NCBI GenBank assembly: GCA_040221055.1
Contig: JAVJVN010000014.1
Coordinates: 425,001 to 489,000 of the forward strand
Reading direction: 5' to 3'
Length of the DNA: 64,000 nucleotides
From: Rhodothermales bacterium
GTDB taxonomy: Bacteria; Bacteroidota; Rhodothermia; Rhodothermales; UBA10348
Positions 16,457 to 25,500 of this stretch are shown one piece after another; the first letter of the stretch is position 1, and each line of letters opens with the position of its first letter. The notes beneath the pieces were generated by a model. It saw only the letters and a list, made by a program, of their open reading frames with translations, was not told the origin of the DNA and searched no databases. Position numbers and translations under genes: made by a program.

Positions 16457-17469
16457 ACATGAACGAATACAACCCTACAGAGCAGGAATTGCTGGCGCGA
16501 CTCTTCGATGGAAGCCTGTCGGACGCCGACCGGAATGCCCTCCGGACGCGCATGCGCCTGGACGCCGACCTGGCTTCGACCGTCCGGACCGTCGAGCGCC
16601 TGGCCGCCATCATCCCGCCGGTGGATACGGGTTTGGTTCAGCAGGCCGTCACGGAGGACGATACCCGAGCCGCCTGGAAACGGGTCGAGGCGCGGATTGG
16701 ACGTGGACTGGATATTGGGCTTGGGCACCCGGTTGCCACCCTGTACCGGCTTCGGTGGGTGGCGGCGGCCGCAGCCGTCCTGGTCGTGGCGGTCGCGTTG
16801 TCGGTCGTGCTCCGGCCTGCATCCACGCCGGACTGGGAAACCGTACTGGCTGCCCGGGGCGAGATCCGGACCGTCGTGCTGGATGATGGGTCCACCGTGA
16901 CGCTCAACGCCGACAGTCGATTGGAACACGCGGTGTCGGAAGGAGCAGATCCGCGGGTCGTGCGCCTGGACGGGGAAGCGCGTTTCGAGGTGGCATCCGA
17001 CGGTCGGGCCTTCGTGGTGGAGACGACCGAGGCACGCGTTCGCGTCCTGGGCACGCAGTTTACGGTGCGAGCACGGGGCGAGGCGACCGCTGTGGCCGTA
17101 CACGAGGGGCGTGTGGCGGTCGAAGCGGGATCCGATGCCCGGGAATTGACCCGGGATGAGGCTGTTGAGGTCCGCGCTGGCGCTCCGGTACGCGTATTGC
17201 CTCCGGACGTGGCCCGCTCGGCCGATGATTGGACCCGCGGCATGTTGACGTTCCAACGCGTCCCCCTCACCCGGGCACTGGTGGACGTGGAACGCCGATT
17301 CGACGTGGAGATTGCCCTCACGGGGTCATGGACCGGGTCTGAATCTGTTTCAGGATCCTTCCCCGATCAGGACGTCCGGGAGGTCCTGGACAGCCTGTGC
17401 CGCATTTACGCGTGTGAGGTCCGGGAGCGTTCAGCCGCCGCCGGGCCCGGGTACGACCTGGCTCGGTAA
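16453..17469 (+). CDS. FecR-family transmembrane sigma regulator with DUF4974-like C-terminus
   Basis: 338 residues, overlapping the receptor stop by 4 bp (ATG 16453; an ATG at 16459 is also possible). The cytoplasmic N-terminus (ELLARLFDGSLSDADRNAL) is the anti-sigma part. One membrane helix lies at about 100-121 (WVAAAAAVLVVAVALSVVL). The periplasmic FecR domain follows (RTVVLDDGSTVTLNADSRLEH, VVRLDGEARFEVA, VRVLGTQFTVRA), and the end (LTFQRVPLTRALVDVERRF, VSGSFPDQDVREVLDSLC) is the DUF4974 / STN-like domain. In cell-surface signalling this protein receives the signal from the receptor STN domain and controls the sigma factor. Here both partners are encoded in the single upstream frame. Confidence 0.93.
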   Translation: MNMNEYNPTEQELLARLFDGSLSDADRNALRTRMRLDADLASTVRTVERLAAIIPPVDTGLVQQAVTEDDTRAAWKRVEARIGRGLDIGLGHPVATLYRLRWVAAAAAVLVVAVALSVVLRPASTPDWETVLAARGEIRTVVLDDGSTVTLNADSRLEHAVSEGADPRVVRLDGEARFEVASDGRAFVVETTEARVRVLGTQFTVRARGEATAVAVHEGRVAVEAGSDARELTRDEAVEVRAGAPVRVLPPDVARSADDWTRGMLTFQRVPLTRALVDVERRFDVEIALTGSWTGSESVSGSFPDQDVREVLDSLCRIYACEVRERSAAAGPGYDLAR

Positions 17470-17502
17470 CCACGTCCCATCCCCAGCGTCCGGTCGCTGA
17501 TA

Positions 17503-18003
17503 TCAGTCGGCTGAGGCGGCTTCCCACTCCGCTTCGGTCGCCACGCTCTTCTGGTATTCCATGACCATGAGCCAGGCGCCGTCCTTTTTCACGAACAGCG
17601 ACTCCAAGTGGATGAGGGCCACCTGGGGCTCGGCGGTGCCGGATTGCGAAACGTATCGGAAAATCCCGGTGTCATGGGCCGTCGTCGCATCGGCAAGGCG
17701 CTGCGTTATCCGGAATTCCACCGAGGCCTTCATCTGGCCGTTGCGCGTCGCATCGAACCCAGGCTTCCAACCGGCAAGGGCCGATGCAATGGGGTAGGAT
17801 TCGCCGGAAAGTTTGTTCACCAACACGGCATCCGGATGGTAGAGAGCGGAATAGCCCTCGAAATCGCCTTCCTGGACGGTTCGGGACATTTCGGCGTAGG
17901 CCGCGTCCAGTTCCGGGTCGGCAGGATGGTCTGGGCTGATGGGGGCCGGAGAAAGCGTCACCGCGGCAAAGAACAGGGGCAGGAGCAGGTTGAGTGCGTG
18001 CAT
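17503..18003 (-). CDS. Exported SnoaL/DUF4440-like (NTF2-fold) protein
   Basis: 166 residues from ATG 18001-18003, which begins a signal peptide (MHALNLLLPLFFAAVTLSPAP). The mature part has the order of an NTF2-like domain: DAAYAEMSRTVQEGDFEGYSALYHPDAVLV, then ATTAHDTGIFRY and SLFVKKDGAWLMVMEYQKS. Members are small enzymes or ligand binders; no catalytic residue set is clear. Its stop faces the FecR stop 33 bp away. It diverges from the PadR-like gene at 18109. Confidence 0.83.
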   Translation of the reverse strand: MHALNLLLPLFFAAVTLSPAPISPDHPADPELDAAYAEMSRTVQEGDFEGYSALYHPDAVLVNKLSGESYPIASALAGWKPGFDATRNGQMKASVEFRITQRLADATTAHDTGIFRYVSQSGTAEPQVALIHLESLFVKKDGAWLMVMEYQKSVATEAEWEAASAD

Positions 18004-18108
18004 GGGTATGGTATGTTCGGTTGATGCGAAGCGGGGGACGCGCCGGCAGTATACCGTGCATCCCGCAATTTTGTTATACTGGCAGGCCCGTTCATTCCCT
18101 CTCGTTCC

Positions 18109-18435
18109 ATGCCACCACCCAAACAACTCTCCCGCGCCGATGAGGTGCTGCTCCTGTGCATTGCCGTGCTGGGAGACGATGCCTTCAGCACCACCATCCG
18201 GGCCGAACTGCAGGAGCGGGCGGGCAAGAAGGTGACCGTCGGCAGCCTGTGGGTATCGCTCGACAATCTGTCGGAGCGGGGGCTGCTACGCAAACGCAGC
18301 GTCCCGAATGAAACCCGTAAGGGTGGACGGCCGCGGGTGTATTACCGGGTCACGCCGCGAGGCATCCGCGCGTTGCAGCGCGCAAGGGAGTTCCAGGAGC
18401 GGCTTTGGAAGGGGGTACCGGACCTGGAAGGCTGA
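18109..18435 (+). CDS. PadR-family winged-helix transcription regulator
   Basis: 108 residues with the PadR pattern: LSRADEVLLLCIAVLGDDAFSTTI, then KVTVGSLWVSLDNLSERGLLRKR and GGRPRVYYRVTPRGIRALQRA (the wing followed by the family's Tyr-x-Val/Thr strand). PadR proteins are dimeric repressors, often of transporters or envelope genes. A TATACT box (18074-18079) lies about 30 bp upstream. Its target is unknown; the next genes are a HipBA-like pair, and the divergent neighbour is the SnoaL-like protein. Confidence 0.86.
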   Translation: MPPPKQLSRADEVLLLCIAVLGDDAFSTTIRAELQERAGKKVTVGSLWVSLDNLSERGLLRKRSVPNETRKGGRPRVYYRVTPRGIRALQRAREFQERLWKGVPDLEG

Positions 18436-18442
18436 AACAACT

Positions 18443-18496
18443 CATCAAAAGTGATGTATTAAGCCTTTGAATCAGGTTAATCCATCAATAATGATG
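18443..18496 (+). promoter_or_regulatory. Two identical operators of the second HipBA module
   Basis: CATCA-N4-TGATG occurs twice, at 18443-18456 with AAAG in the middle and at 18483-18496 with ATAA. The centres are exactly 40 bp apart, close to four helical turns, and the second site overlaps the start codons at 18491/18494. This fits a dimeric HTH repressor that binds both sites and blocks its own promoter. Confidence 0.65.
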
Positions 18497-18853
18497 AATA
18501 ATAAATTTGTGGGTTCGGATGCCGATGTGCTGGCGGAGCTCGGCCGTCGGGTGGAACGCTTGCGACTGGATCGTAACTGGACTCAGGAACAGCTGGCCCG
18601 GGAGGCCGGCGTATCGCGCCCGACCGTGGAGCGCATGGAGGCGGGGGCGTCGGGCAGCATGACGTCGTTCGTCCGGGTGCTCCGGGCGCTCGACCGGTTG
18701 GAGGCGCTGGACGACGTGGTGCCTGTGCCGGACGTGAGGCCCATGGAGGTACTCCAGGAAGGGGCCCCGAAGCGACGAAAGCGCGCACGGCCACCGGGAC
18801 CGGCGGATGAAGCGTCGTCAGCGTCCGCGTGGACCTGGGGCGATGAGGAATGA
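18491..18853 (+). CDS. HipB-like XRE-family regulator (antitoxin)
   Basis: 120 residues from ATG 18491 (ATG 18494 equally possible; a TTG at 18467 is less likely because it lies between the operators). One XRE helix-turn-helix is visible (NWTQEQLAREAGVSRPTVERMEAG, about residues 30-53), then SMTSFVRVLRALDRLEALDDVVP and a basic, Pro-rich C-terminus (KRRKRARPPGP) ending WTWGDEE. The pairing with the HipA-like gene 16 bp downstream and the twin operators support an antitoxin role. Confidence 0.88.
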   Translation: MMNNKFVGSDADVLAELGRRVERLRLDRNWTQEQLAREAGVSRPTVERMEAGASGSMTSFVRVLRALDRLEALDDVVPVPDVRPMEVLQEGAPKRRKRARPPGPADEASSASAWTWGDEE

Positions 18854-18869
18854 CCATGCGTGAGGTTTG

Positions 18870-20168
18870 ATGATGGGTACCCTTGCCGAAGTGCGATTGT
18901 GGGGCACCACGATCGGCGCCGTGTTCATGGAGGATGTAGAACGCGTTGCGTCGTTCGAGTATGCCTCCGGTTTCCTGCGAAGCGGGATCGGGTTGTCGCC
19001 CGTGCACATGCCGCTCCGGGAAGGCGTATTCCGTTTCCCGGAACTGGACAGCGGGGCGTTCCACGGATTGCCCGGAATGCTGGCCGACTCACTGCCGGAC
19101 CGGTACGGGCACGCGCTCATCAACGCCTGGCTGGCTCAACAGGGGAGGCCCCCCGAATCGTTCAACGCCGTCGAACGCTTGTGTTATGTAGGCCGGCGCG
19201 GGATGGGTGCACTGGAATATGAGCCGTCCGTGGGGCCTGACGCGTCCGAATCGCACGTCATCCAGGTAGGCGCGCTGGTCGAATTGGCCGGGCGCGTTAT
19301 CCGGGAACGGGGGCGTCTCGACACCCGATTGGATGTCGGAGAGGATGCCATTCGGGACATCCTTCGCGTAGGAACCTCCGCCGGTGGGGCGCGGGCCAAG
19401 GCACTGATTGCCTGGAATCCGGAGACGGATGACGTTCGATCGGGCCAGGCGCATCCCGGGGACGGTTTCACCCACTGGATACTGAAGTTTGACGGCGTGA
19501 CGGGGGATGCACGGATTGAGGTGGGGCAAAGCGCCGGATACGGAGCGATAGAGTATGCGTACTCGGTCATGGCCCGACGCGCCGGTGTGGCCATGCCGGA
19601 GACGCGTCTGTTCGAAGAAGGCGGTCGGCGCCATTTTATGGCACGCCGCTTCGACCGCACGGACGACGGCGACAAACTCCACATGCAATCACTTGGCGCA
19701 CTCCTGCATTTCGATTACAATCTGGCGGGCGCGCACGGGTATGAGCAGGCCCTGCAACTCATCCGCCGATTGGGAATGGGTATGGATGCGGTGGAGGAGC
19801 AGTTCAGGCGCATGGTGTTCAATATCGTTACGCGCAACCAGGATGACCACGTCAAGAATATTGCCTTTCTGATGGACCGGAAGGGGAAATGGTCGCTGTC
19901 GCCTGCCTTCGATATCACGTGGAGCTATAACCCGGAGGGCGATTGGACGAGCCGCCACCAGATGTCCGTGAACGGCAAGCGGGACGACTTCCTGACAGCC
20001 GATCTGGAAGCCGTCGCCGAGGGAGCCGCCATGAAGCGGGGACGGTGGCGCGAAATCCTGCATGAGGTCGTGGAAGCGACAACCACATGGAACGACATTG
20101 CCTGTGATGCCGGTATTCCCGAAAGCGACGCAGCCGCCATTGCGCGGACGTTCCGGACAGCGTGGTAA
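18870..20168 (+). CDS. HipA-family Ser/Thr kinase toxin
   Basis: 432 residues from ATG 18870 (ATG 18873 possible). N-lobe: SGIGLSPVHMPLREG and LPGMLADSLPDRYGHALI. Core: phosphate loop GTSAGGARAKALIAW, lysine strand HWILKFDG, FMARRFDR, catalytic loop NQDDHVKN (residues 323-330) and metal-binding LSPAFDITWSYNP. It looks complete. It differs from the HipA at 10950 both in length and in sequence, so the two are separate lineages rather than a recent duplication. It ends before a perfect terminator-like hairpin. Confidence 0.9.
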   Translation: MMGTLAEVRLWGTTIGAVFMEDVERVASFEYASGFLRSGIGLSPVHMPLREGVFRFPELDSGAFHGLPGMLADSLPDRYGHALINAWLAQQGRPPESFNAVERLCYVGRRGMGALEYEPSVGPDASESHVIQVGALVELAGRVIRERGRLDTRLDVGEDAIRDILRVGTSAGGARAKALIAWNPETDDVRSGQAHPGDGFTHWILKFDGVTGDARIEVGQSAGYGAIEYAYSVMARRAGVAMPETRLFEEGGRRHFMARRFDRTDDGDKLHMQSLGALLHFDYNLAGAHGYEQALQLIRRLGMGMDAVEEQFRRMVFNIVTRNQDDHVKNIAFLMDRKGKWSLSPAFDITWSYNPEGDWTSRHQMSVNGKRDDFLTADLEAVAEGAAMKRGRWREILHEVVEATTTWNDIACDAGIPESDAAAIARTFRTAW

Positions 20169-20191
20169 ACGGCCGGCTGCACCGAAACGAA

Positions 20192-20225
20192 TCCGCCCCC
20201 GGCCGCGCCAGCGGCCGGGGGCGGA
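20192..20225. terminator. Perfect 15-bp hairpin between convergent genes
   Basis: TCCGCCCCCGGCCGC (20192-20206) and its exact complement (20211-20225) enclose a GCCA loop. It lies between the stop of the HipA-like gene and the stop of the T9SS protein, the usual place for a bidirectional terminator. The T-tract is weak on both sides. Confidence 0.75.
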
Positions 20226-20252
20226 TTCTCAACGTCGTACGTCGGATGATGC

Positions 20253-22043
20253 CTATTTAATGAGCGACATCACGCGGGTCTGGACAACGGCACCTGCCTG
20301 CAGGCGGTACAGGTACGTTCCCGAGGAAAGACCCGATGCAGCGTTCCACGTCACACGATGGGCACCGGCCTGCATGGGACCGTCCACCAGACGGCTGACT
20401 TCACGACCCATGACGTCGTAGATCGTCAAACGTACGTGCGTATCGGCCGGCAGGGAGAATCCAATGGCCGTGCTGGGATTGAACGGATTCGGATAGTTCT
20501 GGTCCAGCGCAACCTGCTCGGGCTGGACACCCTCGGCAACGGCGAACGCAGCGGCGGCACCCTTGCCCAGGGAAGGCTGCGTGAGCGCGCTGTAGTAGAT
20601 GTACCGGCCGTTGTTGCTGTATGCGGGGGTTCCGTCGTTCGAGCCCACAACGCCCGTTACCGGAACGCGATCGCCACCGGAGGCGGACACGGAGAAGAGG
20701 TCACGGTCCGAATTGGCGCCTTCCCGGAAAGCCGAGTACACGATTTCCTTGCCATTGTTGGACCAGCTCGGGTTGGCGCTGCCGAATCCGAAGCCGCCAC
20801 CCAGGTTCACGGGGGATCCTTTCGGCTCACCGTTCTGCTTCACGGCAACCGTATGGATCTTGAAATCGACAGAGAAGGCAATCGACTTCCCGTTCGGTGA
20901 CCAGGACGGCTCGAATCCGCGCGCCGCGACCGTGGTTTCTTTCTTGCTTTTCAGGTCGATGGTGCGAACCGTGAGGTCCGTTCTGTCCGTGAAGGCCAGA
21001 CGCTTGGAATTGTTGTTCCAGGACGGCTGGAAGGCATTCTCCCGGATGAGTTCGGGTGTGCCTCCACTCGCCGGTACCACGTACACCGAGAAATCGCCGA
21101 CACGGGAACGATCGAAAGCAATCTGCTTGCCATCGTTGGAGAACTCCGCATGGCTTCCCCCTTCGCCGCCGGCCAGCGGCGTGCTGACTCCCGTGGTCAG
21201 GTCCATGAGGTACACATTGTTGATGCCGTCGTCACCGACGACGTTGTACGCCATGGTCTTCCCATCTGGCGAGAGCGACGGGCTGAATTCGTTCGTGGTC
21301 ATGTCGAACGTAACGCGCGCCACGTCTCCGGTCCGGACATCATACCGATAGATGTCCACGCTGGGCTGTGGCGGCACCGGGCACGGGTTGTCCAGGATCT
21401 CCTGAGCCGAATTGCACTGTCCGGCGGGCGCATTGCCCGCGACAATGAAACCGTCCGGTGGCGTGAACACGCCCGCGAAGGCCGGAGGATCACCGGCAAT
21501 GAGGCCCTTCAGGCCACAGGAGCAGGATTCGAGCGATGCGTTGTCTTCAATGGCAAAGAAATTGCCGCCGCCGACCGTGGTGACGCCCTCGAGACCGTCC
21601 AGCGATGGCAACACCGCATTCCGTGCAATGATGAGGTCGGATCCAACCTGCACCATGTTCTCCAGCCCGGAGAGGCTGGCCAGGAGCGGGTTGTCGGTGA
21701 TGTACAGCCATGCATCCGTTCCGGACAGGCCCTGCAGGCCATCCAGGCTGGTGAGGGAGGTCCCGGTAATGGTCAGGTTTTCAACCTGCGACAATCCCGT
21801 CAGTCCGGCCAATGAGGTGATGCCCGGGCCGGAGACCTCGAGAGAGCGGACTGCGCTCCCACATGGCCACGTGTCCAGGAAGGTCTGACTCGTAGCCACG
21901 ATCGGCTGGCCATCATATGGGTCGGTGATGTTGCAGACATTCTCCCAAGGCTGGGCCTGGGATGTCTGGGAGATTGAAAGGGAAACGCCGAAGACCATCA
22001 AGACGGTCAACAGGCGCAGGAATGTGGTAGATGTAGCGGTCAT
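20253..22043 (-). CDS. T9SS-exported protein: L-domain-like repeats plus PD40 propeller
   Basis: 596 residues from ATG 22041-22043, which begins the signal peptide (FLRLLTVLMVFGVSLSISQTSQAQ). The N-terminal part (about 30-215) has receptor-L-domain-like leucine repeats (ITSLAGLTGLSQVENLTI, LPSLDGLEGVTTVGG). The middle (about 230-500) is a TolB/PD40 propeller (SPSLSPDGKTMAYNVVG, SWSPNGKSIAFSV, SWSNNGKEIVYSA). The C-terminus is a type A T9SS sorting domain (QNYPNPFNPSTAIGFSLP, VRLTIYDVMGREVSRLV, YRLQAG, ending SLIK). It is therefore exported across the outer membrane and probably attached to the surface. A CheY-like gene lies 31 bp upstream on the same strand. Confidence 0.9.
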   Translation of the reverse strand: MTATSTTFLRLLTVLMVFGVSLSISQTSQAQPWENVCNITDPYDGQPIVATSQTFLDTWPCGSAVRSLEVSGPGITSLAGLTGLSQVENLTITGTSLTSLDGLQGLSGTDAWLYITDNPLLASLSGLENMVQVGSDLIIARNAVLPSLDGLEGVTTVGGGNFFAIEDNASLESCSCGLKGLIAGDPPAFAGVFTPPDGFIVAGNAPAGQCNSAQEILDNPCPVPPQPSVDIYRYDVRTGDVARVTFDMTTNEFSPSLSPDGKTMAYNVVGDDGINNVYLMDLTTGVSTPLAGGEGGSHAEFSNDGKQIAFDRSRVGDFSVYVVPASGGTPELIRENAFQPSWNNNSKRLAFTDRTDLTVRTIDLKSKKETTVAARGFEPSWSPNGKSIAFSVDFKIHTVAVKQNGEPKGSPVNLGGGFGFGSANPSWSNNGKEIVYSAFREGANSDRDLFSVSASGGDRVPVTGVVGSNDGTPAYSNNGRYIYYSALTQPSLGKGAAAAFAVAEGVQPEQVALDQNYPNPFNPSTAIGFSLPADTHVRLTIYDVMGREVSRLVDGPMQAGAHRVTWNAASGLSSGTYLYRLQAGAVVQTRVMSLIK

Positions 22044-22074
22044 TTCTTTGGAAAGGGGTTGTTCAGGGGATTCG

Positions 22075-22437
22075 TCATCGTCCCACCAGGGGACTGGTTG
22101 CCGATGCCAGGACAAGGGCATTGAAGGGTTTGCGCAGGACCGGCCCATCCCTGGACCGGACGGCATCGCCTGTCATCAGCAAGACGGGAATGTGCGCGAG
22201 TCGGCTGTCCGCCGCCATGGCGGCCTTGAGGGCGCGACCATCCATGCGAGGCATGTTGATGTCGGCGACCACAAGGGCAATCCGGCGGGTCGGAATCGAG
22301 GTGAGCACGTCCAGTGCCTCCGCGCCGTCGGCGGCCTCAATGGACCGGTATCGGAACGCCGAGAGACACTGGCGGACGTAGGCCCTCAGGTCGGCATCGT
22401 CGTCCACAACAAGGATGATCGGTTCAGCAAGGGCCAT
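22075..22437 (-). CDS. Single-domain response regulator (CheY-like receiver)
   Basis: 120 residues forming one receiver domain: acidic pocket VVDDDAD (residues 10-16), phospho-acceptor Asp59 in VVADINMPRMDG, LLMTGDA and the conserved Lys in LRKPFN. There is no output domain. It lies between a hybrid two-component regulator and the T9SS protein, all on the minus strand, and could take phosphate from the former. The T9SS protein gene starts 31 bp downstream. Confidence 0.9.
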   Translation of the reverse strand: MALAEPIILVVDDDADLRAYVRQCLSAFRYRSIEAADGAEALDVLTSIPTRRIALVVADINMPRMDGRALKAAMAADSRLAHIPVLLMTGDAVRSRDGPVLRKPFNALVLASATSPLVGR

Positions 22438-22570
22438 GGCACGTCGTCTGGTTGAATGACGTCGCCAATCAACGACAGGGCCGTTTCCCTGCGCTTTTCC
22501 CTGCGTTCCGAACTGTTGTCCCTGCGTTCAAAAGGGACAAAAACACACCAATCCACGGCCTGGCGAGTGG

Positions 22571-25500
22571 CTAATGCGTGGCTCCGGAGTGGACCGCCGA
22601 CGGAGGCACACCGTACGTGTCCCGGAACCGGGTGGAGAAATGGGCCACGCTCTTGAAGCCGACACCATAGGCCACTTCACTGACCGTTCCGGAGCCCGTC
22701 GAGAGCAGATCGTGTGCCCGGGACAGGCGCCGCTGCCAGAGGTAGTCCATGGGAGTCTGGTCCAATGCATCCTTGAAGCGGCGAAACAGGGTGGTTCGCC
22801 CCATGCCGACGGCTTCGGCCAGTGTCTGGACGGAGAAGTCGTCCTCGGACAGGCGCTCCTCGATGATGTCCAGCGCACGCTCGACGTCCGGGTCCGAAGC
22901 CCGCGGACGCGGCTCGGAAGCCGCCGCCGTGTAGTGCCGCTTCAACCGCTGACGGCCCACGAGGATGTTTTCCACCCGGATGAGCAGCTCGCGCATGTCG
23001 AAGGGTTTGGTCAGGTAATCGTCGGCACCCGTTCCCAGGCCCTCCAACCGGCTGTCCTGGGAGGCCCGGGCCGTCAACAGGAGAACGGGAATGAAATCGA
23101 CGTCCGGATCCTGTTTGATGGCATCACACAGTTCGAATCCGTCCATGTCCGGCATCATGACATCGCTGATGACCAGATCCGGCAATGCCTCATGGACCAT
23201 GTCCAGGGCCTCCTGCCCGTTGGATGCCTCGATAATCCGATAGCGGGGCGCCAGGTGGGTACGGATGTATGCCCTGACGTCGGCGTGGTCATCCACGACG
23301 AGAACGGTCGTGTTGACATCCGCGTCTGGTGCCAAGGGCGATGGAAGCTGGCTGAGCGCATCGTCCGGCTCGGCCATGGCGTCGTCCACGATGGGGAGCA
23401 AGGTGAAGGCGGGCGGCGCATCATCCTCTTCATCCAACACTTCATGGGGTGCCAGGTGCGCATGTCCGAACGGCAGCCGGATGGTGAACGTGGATCCTTC
23501 TCCGGGTGAACTGGCCAGCGAAACCGTGCCTCCGTGGTGGTCGACGAGGCTTTTCACGAGGGCGAGGCCAATGCCGGTGCCCTCACGTCGACGCGTCGAG
23601 CTCGTGTCGGCCTGATAGAATCGATCGAAGGCGCGTGCGGCTTCGGCCGGCTGCATCCCGGGGCCTTCATCGGAGACTTCAAGGATGGCTCCATCCGCGT
23701 CCGACCGGACCTGAACCGCGATGGCCTTTCCGGACGGCGTGAATTTGAAGGCGTTGCCCAGGAGGTTCGTCAACACCTTCTGGAAATGCTCCGGATCGAT
23801 GTAGACCGTCACGGATTCATCGGGAATGCTGACATGGAACGGATGACCGTTGCGCTCGGCCTGCACCCGGAAGGCGGCACAGACGTGCCCGGTGAACCAG
23901 CCCAGGTCCACGGGGCGGGCCTCCAGGCGAAACTGGTCCGTTTCCATGCGCGAGACGTCCAGCAGCTGGTTGATCAATGTCAGCAGGCGTTGCCCGTTGC
24001 GGACGGCCGCTTGGATTTGCCTGCGCGCCGACTCGGTCAGTCCACCGTGCATGCCGGCCCGCAGGTCTTCCAGGGGACCCAGGATGAGGGTGAGCGGTGT
24101 TCGGAATTCATGGGAGATGTTGGCGAACAGGCGGGACTTGGCCTCATCCAGGCTGCGGAGTTCTTCGGCCTGGGCGGCGACCGTTTCTTTTTCGCGCTTC
24201 AGGTCCTCCGTCCGCTCCCGCACAATCCGGTTCAGATGGATCTCCCGGGCACGCAGCTGTTGAGTCCGCACCCGGTAGGCCGCGAACAGCAGCAGCCCGC
24301 CAATCAGCATCATCAGCGACCAGAACCACCGGGTTTCAAAGAACACCGGTGCCACGGAAAGGAGGGCCACGGCCTCTTCCGCTGACCAATCTCCCGCCCC
24401 CGAGCCACGCTGCAGTCGGAACACATAGTCTCCAGGTGGGACGTTGGTATAGGTGGCTTCCCGTTGTTCGCCGGCGTCCACCCAGTCGGGGTCGAACCCG
24501 TCCAACCGATAGCGGTAACGTTGGCGCTCCGGGTTGCGCAGGCTCATTCCGGAATACGTGACGGTGAAACGCTGCTCGTCCGGCCTCACGCGGGCGTGGC
24601 CGTCCCGTTGCAGGATGTTCACCCCATCCACCATGACCGCCTTTATCAGGGGCGGACGGGCGACCGGGGGCGTGAGGAGCGGCTCGTCCGGATCCACGAC
24701 CGCCGCGCCGAAGAACGTGGGAAACCAGAGGGTGCCGTCGCTCGCTTTCACGGCCCGTGATCCCGTTGATTCCGGATTCACCAGACCGGACTCGGCGCCG
24801 AAGGACGTCACTGGGACGGTTGGCGCCGTTCCCTCGAAGAAGGCCTGCAGGTCAGCCAGGGCCACGCGTTGGATGCCCTTGTTGCCGTTCATCCAGAGGT
24901 TGCCATGGTCGTCTTCCAGTATGGCGGAGATGGCATTCTCGAACAGCCCGTCGGCTTCGGTAATCGCCTGGAACCCGTCGCCATCGAAGCGCAGCAGCCC
25001 CTGCCCGTAGGTACCCGCCCACAGCGTGCCACGGCTGTCCACATGGAGACTGCGGAAGTGGCTGGACGGCGCGCCGGTGTCGCGGGCGAAGCGGGCTTCC
25101 GACGTCCCGTCCACTCGGAAAAGTCCCGATTCCGTCGCGGCCCAGAGCACCCCGTCCGGCTGCAGGAGCACATCCCGGATGCCGAACTTGCCCTCTGTGA
25201 GCATTTGGAACGACGGTGCGTCGCCGAACGCATCCCGGAGGAGCACGGCGTCGTCCGACGTCCAGAACAACAGATCGTCCGAAGACCCGGCGACCGCCTT
25301 GAAATAGCCGCCAATTCTGGATTGGCTGGAATACTCGGCCACCCTCAGGGGTGCCTCGTCCGGACGATGTCGGACAATCGTAATGCGTACGGAGCCGTCC
25401 GGCAGTGGGACGCGCTCCGCCGTCAAGCGCTCCGTCCGGCTTCGTTCATGGATGGATTCTCCAGTCAGGAATGGTACGGGCTCGACCGTCTCGGAGTGTT

